Shown: positions 43,693 to 49,686 of the stretch, in pieces | Numbering within the stretch: the first letter of the stretch is position 1 | Layout: every line of letters begins with the position of its first letter | Assembly: GCA_029560805.1 (NCBI GenBank) | Contig: JAKQKE010000235.1 | Span: forward strand, 1 to 49,686 | Direction of reading: 5' to 3' | DNA length: 49,686 nucleotides | Source of the DNA: Spirochaetota bacterium | Lineage (GTDB): Bacteria > Spirochaetota > Spirochaetia > Treponematales > UBA12059 | The notes under the pieces: model-generated | The model's database searches: none | The model's input: only the letters and a program-made list of their open reading frames with translations | What the model was told of the DNA's origin: nothing | Program-made: the position numbers and the translations under genes

Positions 43693-44055
43693 TTACGCCT
43701 CCGACCTTGCGATTTCGTCGACGACCACGCTGATGTGGCACATCTGCTTCACGAGCATATCGGCCCTTCCGCGGGCGCGGAACCAAACGCGGCGCATCCT
43801 CGGGCCGTCGTTCACCTGCACCTCTTTGACGTAGAGCATGTCCTCGCCGAGCTTCTTATTCTTGTTCAGCGCGTTCGACGCGGCCGAGACCATGACCTTC
43901 TTGATGAGCGCGGCGCCCTTCTGGGGCATGTGCTCGAGGATCGCCACGGCCTCGGTGTACGGCTTGTTTCGGACGAGGTCCGCCACGGGCCGAATCTTCG
44001 ACGGCGACCCCATCAGGTACTTGGCGGTCGCCGGGTAACCGGTAATCTTTGCCAT
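43693..44055 (-). CDS. rplV: 50S ribosomal protein L22
   Basis: A 120-aa L22 lining the exit tunnel. The ATG at 44055 ([24 protein letters not shown]) has AGGTGG 5 bases upstream; a GTG 9 bases earlier is a weaker alternative. The tunnel hairpin region reads [19 protein letters not shown]. Confidence 0.97.
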   Translation of the reverse strand: MAKITGYPATAKYLMGSPSKIRPVADLVRNKPYTEAVAILEHMPQKGAALIKKVMVSAASNALNKNKKLGEDMLYVKEVQVNDGPRMRRVWFRARGRADMLVKQMCHISVVVDEIARSEA

Positions 44056-44064
44056 GCTAGCCAC

Positions 44065-44346
44065 CTATCTCCTGTCCGCTTTCTTGTCGGAGCCGGCGTG
44101 GCCGCGGAACACGCGGGTCGGCGAGAATTCGCCGAGCTTATGTCCCACGAGGTTCTCGGTCACATAGACCGGTACCCAGCTCTTGCCGTTATAGACCGAC
44201 AAGGTGAGGCCGACCATCTCGGGGATGATCGTGGAGCAGCGGGAGAAGGTCTTGAGGACCTTCTTGTCGCCCGCCTTCGACGCCTCGATTATCTTCTTGT
44301 AGAGGCTCTTCTCAATGAACGGGCCCTTCTTTACTGACCTGGACAC
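44065..44346 (-). CDS. rpsS: 30S ribosomal protein S19
   Basis: A 93-aa S19. [39 protein letters not shown] and [18 protein letters not shown] are invariant features. Confidence 0.99.
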   Translation of the reverse strand: MSRSVKKGPFIEKSLYKKIIEASKAGDKKVLKTFSRCSTIIPEMVGLTLSVYNGKSWVPVYVTENLVGHKLGEFSPTRVFRGHAGSDKKADRR

Positions 44347-44362
44347 GGTTCGCTCCTATCCT

Positions 44363-45190
44363 TTACTTGCGGCGCTTCACGATGAAGCGGCTCGACGGCT
44401 TGTGCGGATCGCGCGTCTTATAACCCTTACAAGGCTGGCCCCACGGGGTGACCGGCTGCTTGTAGCCCTTGCCGCGGCCCTCGCCGCCACCGTGCGGGTG
44501 GTCGACGGGGTTCATGGCGATACCGCGCACCCGCGGCCGCTTACCGAGCCATCGGACGCGGCCGGCCTTGCCGAAACGCTCGTTCATATGGTCTTCGTTG
44601 CCGACGCCGCCGATCGTGGCGATACACTTCTTGAACACGAGCCGGAGCTCGTTCGACGGCAACTTCAGCGTTACGTAATCGCCGTCCGTACCGACGATCA
44701 GGGCTCCAGCCCCGGCGGAGCGGGCGAGCTGAGCGCCCTTGCCCAGGGTCAGCTCAACGTTGTGAACGGTAAAGCCGACCGGGATATTCTCGAGCGGCAA
44801 CGCGTTCCCGACCTCGGGGGCGGCGTCGGGGCCGCTCAGCACCGTCTGGCCGACCGACAGGCCGGCGGGGGCGACGATGTAGCGCTTCTCGCCGTCGACG
44901 TAATTGATCAGGGCGATGTTGGCGGACCGATTCGGATCGTACTCGATGGTCGCGACCTTGCCGGGCACACCGATCTTGTCGCGCTTCCAGTCGATCTCGC
45001 GGAGCTTCCTCTTATGACCACCACCCTTGCGCCGCATCGATATGCGGCCGTTCGAGGCGCGGCCGGCGTGCTGCTTCTTGCCCTTGGTGAGGCCCTTGAC
45101 AGGCTCGTTGCCGACGGTAAGCGCGTCGTTGACGACCTGCACCCGGTGCCTGAGTCCGGGGGTTATCGGCCTAAATGTCTTAATAGCCAT
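44363..45190 (-). CDS. rplB: 50S ribosomal protein L2
   Basis: A 275-aa L2, needed for subunit joining and peptidyl transfer. [40 protein letters not shown], the [17 protein letters not shown] loop with its conserved histidine, and the [12 protein letters not shown] tail are diagnostic. Confidence 0.99.
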   Translation of the reverse strand: MAIKTFRPITPGLRHRVQVVNDALTVGNEPVKGLTKGKKQHAGRASNGRISMRRKGGGHKRKLREIDWKRDKIGVPGKVATIEYDPNRSANIALINYVDGEKRYIVAPAGLSVGQTVLSGPDAAPEVGNALPLENIPVGFTVHNVELTLGKGAQLARSAGAGALIVGTDGDYVTLKLPSNELRLVFKKCIATIGGVGNEDHMNERFGKAGRVRWLGKRPRVRGIAMNPVDHPHGGGEGRGKGYKQPVTPWGQPCKGYKTRDPHKPSSRFIVKRRK

Positions 45191-45206
45191 AGCGTTCCCC
45201 TATTCC

Positions 45207-45491
45207 TCACGCGCCTTCGAAAGCCTTGATGGTCTCGCCCTTGGCGAGGCGGACGACGGCTTTCTTCCACGACGAGGTGTATCCGGAGCGGTAGCGAAGC
45301 CTCTTCGGCTTGCCCTTGACGTTCATGATGGTGCACGAGATCGGGTGCACCTCGAAGAGCCGCTTTACGGCTTCCTTGACCTGGGTCTTGGTCGCCCTCG
45401 GGTCAACGCGGAAAACGTACTGTCCCTCTTCGCGCAGAAGGTTCGTCTTCTCGCTGAGGACAGGCTCTATCAGTATGCTTTCGTACTGCAT
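45207..45491 (-). CDS. rplW: 50S ribosomal protein L23
   Basis: A 94-aa L23, docking site at the exit tunnel for trigger factor and SRP. ILIEPVLSEKTNLL, YVFRVDPRATKTQVKEAV and NVKGKPKRLRYRSGYTSSWKKAVVRL are conserved. Confidence 0.99.
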   Translation of the reverse strand: MQYESILIEPVLSEKTNLLREEGQYVFRVDPRATKTQVKEAVKRLFEVHPISCTIMNVKGKPKRLRYRSGYTSSWKKAVVRLAKGETIKAFEGA

Positions 45492-45505
45492 TGCTTCAGC
45501 CTTCC

Positions 45506-46141
45506 TTATTTGTCCGCGTAGAATTCGTTGAGGCTCTTCACCGCGGACTCCATCACGATCACGGTCCGTCCGTAGAACAGGTCGTGAGCGCGGAGGCGGT
45601 TATACGACAGGAAGTGTAGCCACGGGATATTGCGACCCGCGCGCTTAACCATCGAGTCGTCGTCCTTCAGGATCACGACGGTCCTCTCAGCCTTGCCTTC
45701 GGGGACGAGACCGGCCAGAATGGACGCGAGGTCCTTGGTCTTGCCGCTGTCGACCGAGAAGTCCTCGACGATCTTCATCGTCGACCCCTGCGCCTTGAGG
45801 CTCAGGATGCTCTTCATCGCGAGGCGCTTGGCCTTCTTGTTGATCGAGTACGAGTAGTCCCTCGGGTGGGGGCCGAAGACGATACCGCCGCCTACGTAGA
45901 TCGGCGACTTGACGTCGCCCTGGCGGGCGCGGTGGGTGCCCTTCTGGGCATAGGGCCTGCGGTTGGTGCCGTGGACGTCGGATCGGGTCTTCGTGTCGGC
46001 GGTGCCGACGCGGGCGTTCGCGAGCTCGTTGTTGATGGCGTACCAGATAACGTCCTCGTTGACCGGCAGGCCAAACACGTCATCGGACAGCTCGATCGAC
46101 CGAAGCTCCTTGCCCTGTACGGAAAAGACTTTGCCTTCCAT
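45506..46141 (-). CDS. rplD: 50S ribosomal protein L4
   Basis: A 211-aa L4; in E. coli it also represses the S10 operon through the leader. The conserved loop reads [37 protein letters not shown]-like, and the C-terminus [22 protein letters not shown] is typical. Confidence 0.98.
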   Translation of the reverse strand: MEGKVFSVQGKELRSIELSDDVFGLPVNEDVIWYAINNELANARVGTADTKTRSDVHGTNRRPYAQKGTHRARQGDVKSPIYVGGGIVFGPHPRDYSYSINKKAKRLAMKSILSLKAQGSTMKIVEDFSVDSGKTKDLASILAGLVPEGKAERTVVILKDDDSMVKRAGRNIPWLHFLSYNRLRAHDLFYGRTVIVMESAVKSLNEFYADK

Positions 46142-46153
46142 ATCAGTCTATCC

Positions 46154-46780
46154 TCACTTAGCTTTCTTGACGGCCGAACGCACGACGACGACGCAGTTGC
46201 GCGGACCGGGGACGGCGCCGCGGATCAGCATGAAGCCGTTCTCGACGTCGACCTTGACCAGCTTCAGGTTCTGAACGGTGACGCGCTCTCGGCCCATGCG
46301 GCCGGGCATCTTCTTGTTCTTGAACGTCCTGTGCGGGTAGGTGCTCATGCCGGTCGAGCCGGGCTCGCGGTGGAACTTGGAGCCGTGCGTATTACGTCCG
46401 CCTCCGAACCCCCAGCGTTTCACGACGCCCTGGAAACCCTTTCCCTTGCTCACGGCGATCACGTCGACGAAACGCGTACCCTCGAACAGAGATACGCCGA
46501 GCTCCTTACCGACCTCGGCCTCGCCCGAGAAGTCGCGAAGCTCGCGAAGAACCTTCGTCGGCGCCACGCCCTCGGGGAACTGGCCAGCGTACGGCTTGGT
46601 CACCTGGACCTTCTTCATGTCCTTGTAGCCGAGCACGACGGCGTCATAGCCGTCCTTCTCCGCGGTCTTGCGGGCGACAACCTTGTTCGGCCCTACGGCG
46701 ATCACCGTGACAGGCATAAGCTTGCCGGCGTCGTCGAAGACCTGGGTCATGCCGATCTTCTTTCCGATCAATCCAATCAT
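46154..46780 (-). CDS. rplC: 50S ribosomal protein L3
   Basis: A 208-aa L3 near the peptidyl-transferase centre. [68 protein letters not shown] and [14 protein letters not shown] are signatures. Confidence 0.99.
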   Translation of the reverse strand: MIGLIGKKIGMTQVFDDAGKLMPVTVIAVGPNKVVARKTAEKDGYDAVVLGYKDMKKVQVTKPYAGQFPEGVAPTKVLRELRDFSGEAEVGKELGVSLFEGTRFVDVIAVSKGKGFQGVVKRWGFGGGRNTHGSKFHREPGSTGMSTYPHRTFKNKKMPGRMGRERVTVQNLKLVKVDVENGFMLIRGAVPGPRNCVVVVRSAVKKAK

Positions 46781-46824
46781 CGGTTACTCCTAAGCGTTGA
46801 ACGGTACGGTACGGAACCGTCCGT

Positions 46825-47130
46825 TTACTGCTTGATCTCGACGTCCACCCCTGCGGGCAGCTCGAGCTTCATTAACGCGTCCATGACATCGGGGGTCGGG
46901 CTCAGAATGTCGATCAGCCGCTTATGGGTGCGCATCTCGAACTGCTCGCGGGCCTTCTTATGCACGTGAGGGGATCGAAGCACCGTATACTTGCTAATCT
47001 TGGTCGGCAGCGGGATCGGACCGGAGACCTTCGCTCCCGCCCTCTGAACTGTCGTTACGATGGATTTCGCACTGTCGTCTATAAGCCGAACATCGAAACC
47101 CCTGAGCCTGACACGGATCCTGTCTTTCAT
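46825..47130 (-). CDS. rpsJ: 30S ribosomal protein S10
   Basis: A 101-aa S10, first gene of the cluster. The ATG at 47130 ([18 protein letters not shown]) is preceded by GGAGG; the open frame upstream is leader. [36 protein letters not shown] is the ribosome-docking loop. tuf and fusA, often just upstream, are not present. Confidence 0.99.
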   Translation of the reverse strand: MKDRIRVRLRGFDVRLIDDSAKSIVTTVQRAGAKVSGPIPLPTKISKYTVLRSPHVHKKAREQFEMRTHKRLIDILSPTPDVMDALMKLELPAGVDVEIKQ

Positions 47131-47205
47131 GTGTCCTCCAAAGATCGCTTGCGCCGGCATCCATCAGGCCGTACCCTGGCGGGCGTGCCCAAGAACCCTG
47201 ACGCT

Positions 47206-47254
47206 CGAGGTCGTGGAACCTCGCGCCGCCGTAGCGGAACCCGCTTACGACGGC
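47206..47254 (-). promoter_or_regulatory. Structured 5' leader of the S10 operon
   Basis: In the minus-strand leader, GCCGTCGTAAGCGG (47241-47254) pairs with CCGCTACGGCGGC (47225-47237) around a 3-base loop, with one bulge and one G-T pair. A second stem CGAGGT/ACCTCG (47206-47223) follows. Ribosomal-protein leaders are commonly autoregulated (L4 in E. coli), so an autogenous control element is plausible but unproven. Confidence 0.55.
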
Positions 47255-47301
47255 TACCCGTCCTTCGCGGACGCCACGGCGCCCAGACGAATAGCCCGGG
47301 G

Positions 47302-47330
47302 ATTATGCCCTTATACGGAATAAATGTCAA
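47302..47330 (-). promoter_or_regulatory. Main promoter of the S10-spc-alpha operon
   Basis: On the minus strand TTGACA (47325-47330), a perfect -35, is followed after exactly 17 bases by CATAAT (47302-47307). The start would be near 47295, giving a leader of about 165 bases. This is the only strong promoter seen before the 30-gene cluster. Confidence 0.85.
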
Positions 47331-47413
47331 GGCTGTTTGGCGACTCGGGAAGGCGATTGAATCATACAGGAGACTAAAACCATGAAAACACGGAGAAGAA
47401 GGACCTAGCTATT

Positions 47414-47447
47414 GAGAAAGAGGGGCGAGAACCCTATCCACGCCCCT
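47414..47447 (-). terminator. Terminator after ugpE
   Basis: On the minus strand AGGGGCG (47441-47447) pairs with CGCCCCT (47421-47427) around a 13-base loop and is followed by CTTTCT. It lies about 60 bases after the ugpE stop and before the ribosomal promoter. Confidence 0.7.
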
Positions 47448-47507
47448 GCTCTCTAGATGTCCCACAGTGCCCCTGGGCCTCAACGGCCAAGATTCGGGAG
47501 TTACGTC

Positions 47508-48353
47508 TTATTTCTCCGTATCGGTCATACCCGCTATGAACTGCTTCTGCATGACGACGACGATGAGGGCCGGCGGTATCATCGCGAGCAGCGTCGTGGC
47601 CATGACTATCTGCCATTCGATCTGCACGTCGGCTCCCGACAGCATACGGTTGATACCGATCAGTATGGTGTAGTATTCCTGCTTCGTGGTGATCAGCAGC
47701 GGCCACAGGTACTGATTCCAGCCGTAGATGAACTGGATGACGAACATCGCGGCGATCGGCGTCCTGGTCATCGGCAACAGGATGCTCCGGAAGAACTGCA
47801 TCGGCGTGGCGCCGTCTATCTGCGAGGCTTCGGCTATTTCGCGCGGTATCTGCATGAAGAACTGCCTGAACAGGAATACCGCCGTCGCGGAGACTATCAT
47901 GGGCAGGATGAGCCCCGCGTAGCTGTTGAGCAAGCCCAGATCCGATATGACTTTATACGTCGGCATGATGCGCACCTCGACCGGCAGCATCAACGTGACG
48001 AAGATCGCCCAGAAACAGAAGTTTCGCAGGGGGAACTTGAAGAACACTATCGCGTAGGCCGCGAGCAGCGACACCACGATCTTGCCTATCGCTATGCCGA
48101 GGGCCATGATCAGCGAGTTCTTCATCATCGTAAGGGCCGAGGCCCCGAGATTTTTATTTCCCTCGAGTATCGCTCGAGTATAGTTCTCGACCAGGTGCGG
48201 CCCCGGCTTCATCGGCATCGGCGCGGCGAGGATATCCGCGCTCGTATGGGTCGAGGCGACGAACACCAGGATGATAGGGAACAGCAATATGACGATCGCT
48301 ATCCAGAGGTAGAGGTGCGGGGTCAGCCTCCGCAGGCGGTTATGCTCGGTCAT
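47508..48353 (-). CDS. ugpE: sn-glycerol-3-phosphate-type ABC permease UgpE
   Basis: A 281-aa inner-membrane permease with six spans. The EAA loop reads EASQIDGATPMQFFRSILLPM; FFKFPLRNFCFWAIFVTLMLPVEVRI and the C-terminal FIAGMTDTEK closely follow UgpE rather than MalG. It works with UgpA, UgpB and an ATPase (UgpC) to import glycerol-3-phosphate or glycerophosphodiesters. It starts 10 bases after the ugpA stop. No ATPase gene is seen downstream, so UgpC must be encoded elsewhere or upstream of ugpB. Confidence 0.94.
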   Translation of the reverse strand: MTEHNRLRRLTPHLYLWIAIVILLFPIILVFVASTHTSADILAAPMPMKPGPHLVENYTRAILEGNKNLGASALTMMKNSLIMALGIAIGKIVVSLLAAYAIVFFKFPLRNFCFWAIFVTLMLPVEVRIMPTYKVISDLGLLNSYAGLILPMIVSATAVFLFRQFFMQIPREIAEASQIDGATPMQFFRSILLPMTRTPIAAMFVIQFIYGWNQYLWPLLITTKQEYYTILIGINRMLSGADVQIEWQIVMATTLLAMIPPALIVVVMQKQFIAGMTDTEK

Positions 48354-48363
48354 CGATCGCTCC

Positions 48364-49254
48364 TCAATAATGCACGCGCCGCTCGATGAAGCGGAATTGT
48401 ACGACGGTAAGACCGATCACCATGATCATGAGGATGACCGACTGGGCCGAGGATCCGCCGAGATCCAGGTTGATGACGCCGTCGCGCCATACCTTGTACA
48501 CGAGAATGCTCGTAGACTTGCCCGGGCCTCCAGCCGTCACCTGATGGATGATCGGGAAGGTCTCGAAGAAGCCGTAGACGAGGTTCATCACAAGCAGGTA
48601 GAACGTCGTCGGCGACAGGAGCGGGAAGATGATCTTCCAGAAACGACGCATGGGGCCAGCCCCGTCTATCGCCGCCGCCTCGATGAAGTCGACCGGCACG
48701 CTCTGTAGCCCCGCCAGGAAGAAGACGAAGTTGTACGATATCTGCTTCCAGCTCGCGGCCAGGGTGACCAGCAGGAAAGCCTGCCCGGAGTTGAGCAGAT
48801 GCTGCCACTCGACGCCGAAACGGTTCTTGAGGAACCAGGCGACTATGCCGACGTTCGGGTTGAACATGAACAGCCATAGCACGCCGGCGACCATGGTCGC
48901 CACCGCGTACGGCCAGATCATCATCGTCTTATAGAACGACGAGAAGCGTATCTTCTTGTTGGCCTGGGTGGCAAGGAACAGCGCCAGTATCATCGACAGG
49001 GCGGCTACGCACACGGCGAAGGCGACCGATACCCCGAAGGATTCCCCGTACGAGTAACCCGGATCGGTGAAGAGCCTGATGTAGTTCTCGAGGCCCACAA
49101 AAATGACCTGCCCGCCGAAGGGATCCTGCAGGAAAAAGGACTGCCATAGACCCTGCAACGACGGCCAGAAGAAAAACACGAAGACGATCACCATCTGCGG
49201 CAGCACCAGGATATAGGGAAGCCACTTCGCCTTGAACTCGTATTGTTGAACCAT
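48364..49254 (-). CDS. ugpA: sn-glycerol-3-phosphate-type ABC permease UgpA
   Basis: A 296-aa inner-membrane permease. WLPYILVLPQMVIVFVFFFWPSLQGLWQSF at the N-terminus, the EAA loop EAAAIDGAGPMRRFWKIIFPLL and the C-terminus VVQFRFIERRVHY match UgpA. It follows ugpB by 63 bases; the gap contains a strong hairpin. Confidence 0.94.
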   Translation of the reverse strand: MVQQYEFKAKWLPYILVLPQMVIVFVFFFWPSLQGLWQSFFLQDPFGGQVIFVGLENYIRLFTDPGYSYGESFGVSVAFAVCVAALSMILALFLATQANKKIRFSSFYKTMMIWPYAVATMVAGVLWLFMFNPNVGIVAWFLKNRFGVEWQHLLNSGQAFLLVTLAASWKQISYNFVFFLAGLQSVPVDFIEAAAIDGAGPMRRFWKIIFPLLSPTTFYLLVMNLVYGFFETFPIIHQVTAGGPGKSTSILVYKVWRDGVINLDLGGSSAQSVILMIMVIGLTVVQFRFIERRVHY

Positions 49255-49275
49255 GGAGCATCCTGAGGTAAGAAT

Positions 49276-49304
49276 CGAGGGGGCGACACAGCGTCGCCCC
49301 CTCG
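49276..49304 (-). other. ugpB-ugpA intergenic hairpin
   Basis: A perfect 12-base stem (CGAGGGGGCGAC and its complement) with a 5-base loop, directly after the ugpB stop on the minus strand. Only a weak U-rich run (ATTCTTA) follows. As at livK-livH, it probably stabilises the binding-protein message or terminates part of the transcripts. Confidence 0.8.
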
Positions 49305-49317
49305 TTACGGAGCCGGA

Positions 49318-49686
49318 TTACTTATTGAGGCGCTCGAAATCGCGAAGCTTGGCGTTGCCCTCGCGAACCATCCTGTCCAGTCCGGCCTTGACGGAGATCT
49401 TGCCGGCGAGGATATCCTCCCAGGTCTGATCCTCGATCTCGCGGATGATATTGAAGTTGCCGAAGCGGATTCCCATCGAGTTCGGGGTCGGGGCCTTGTT
49501 GAGTAGCTGCTTGATGGCGACCTCAGGGCCCGGGTTCTTCTCGTAGAATCCCTGGGACTTGGTCAGATCGTAGGCGGCCATCGTTATCGGCAGGTAGCCG
49601 GTGCTCTGGTGCCAGAACGCCTGGATCTCGGCGGAGGAAAGGAACGAGAAGAAGGACGCGACGCCCTTGTACTCGTCCTTCGACTT
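49318..49686 (-). CDS. ugpB: Glycerol-3-phosphate-binding protein UgpB, C-terminal part
   Basis: The frame is open to the window edge, so only the last 122 residues are seen; the N-terminus and signal peptide lie beyond 49686. SSAEIQAFWHQSTGYLPITMAAYDLTK, the QGFYEKNPGPEVAIKQLLNKAPTP segment and the closing GNAKLRDFERLNK correspond closely to the C-terminus of UgpB. It is the periplasmic (or lipid-anchored) solute receptor of the transporter formed with UgpA and UgpE. Confidence 0.93.
   Translation of the reverse strand, partial: KSKDEYKGVASFFSFLSSAEIQAFWHQSTGYLPITMAAYDLTKSQGFYEKNPGPEVAIKQLLNKAPTPNSMGIRFGNFNIIREIEDQTWEDILAGKISVKAGLDRMVREGNAKLRDFERLNK

Larger units (their letters stand above)
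47131..47507. other. 377-base intergenic region: rpsJ leader/promoter and ugp terminator
   Basis: This gene-free stretch separates ugpE from rpsJ, both on the minus strand. It holds, from right to left, the ugp terminator (47414-47447), about 80 bases in which I see only a tiny plus-strand ORF of 8 codons, the ribosomal promoter (47302-47330), and a leader of about 165 bases with two stem-loops. I see no further gene or RNA gene. Confidence 0.8.

Noticed and set aside
47382-47408. Eight-codon plus-strand ORF (MKTRRRRT) after AGGAG
   Set aside because: It has a good ribosome site but no convincing promoter and no downstream gene on its strand for a leader peptide to control.

Overview
The window is GC-rich and gene-dense. 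It fits a spirochaete-like bacterium (moderate confidence). The support is circumstantial: sigma-70 type promoters in GC-rich DNA, a canonical S10-spc-alpha ribosomal cluster running straight from secY to rpmJ without adk, map or infA, zinc-binding (C+) versions of S4, S14, L24 and L36, a FecR-like secreted protein, and what looks like a PPi-type PEP carboxykinase. No 16S rRNA or tRNA is present, so the placement is inference.

Layout. (1) 1-4202, plus strand: the 3' end of a secreted Ig/FN3-repeat protein whose last ~700 bases are of doubtful reading frame, a FecR-like exported protein, a TatD-family nuclease, and the ThiF/TcdA-type dehydratase. (2) 4219-12446, minus strand: one long apparent operon, read right to left as a KAS III-like enzyme, a FabG-like SDR, a complete branched-chain-amino-acid-type ABC transporter (livK-H-M-G-F) and two alpha/beta hydrolases, mostly joined by 4-base ATGA/GTGA overlaps. 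(3) 12653-17507, plus strand, divergent from (2): a regulator made of two TetR units, a second KAS III-like enzyme, an acetyl-CoA hydrolase/CoA-transferase and an SCP-x-type thiolase. The shared promoter region carries two sigma-70 promoters and an 18-base direct repeat (one mismatch) whose copies are exactly 150 bases apart. Regions 2 and 3 look like one TetR-controlled uptake and acyl-CoA/beta-ketoacyl metabolism locus of unknown substrate.

(4) 17537-32207 is a histidine/glutamate/5-oxoproline island. Minus strand: hutH, hutU, a DmpA-type (P1) peptidase, and a separate 194-aa unknown gene. Plus strand: a 1157-aa protein that I assign by recall to the PPi-type phosphoenolpyruvate carboxykinase family, overlapping hutI by 4 bases. 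It is followed by DUF4392, pxpA, a pxpB-pxpC fusion and DUF1445. DUF4392 and DUF1445 are the two halves of eukaryotic D-glutamate cyclase (DGLUCY) and here flank the 5-oxoprolinase genes. The Hut pathway stops at formiminoglutamate within the window, because no hutG, hutF or ftcD is seen.

(5) 32221-47130, minus strand: rarD, a terminator, an unannotated 56-aa zinc-ribbon protein, then rplQ back to rpsJ (28 ribosomal, rpoA and secY genes), driven by a strong promoter (TTGACA-N17-CATAAT) with a structured leader. (6) 47508-49686, minus strand: ugpE, ugpA and the C-terminal end of ugpB (sn-glycerol-3-phosphate-type ABC importer), closed by a terminator.

Short tandem repeats of 9-18 bases recur at gene ends and in signal-peptide or tail regions.
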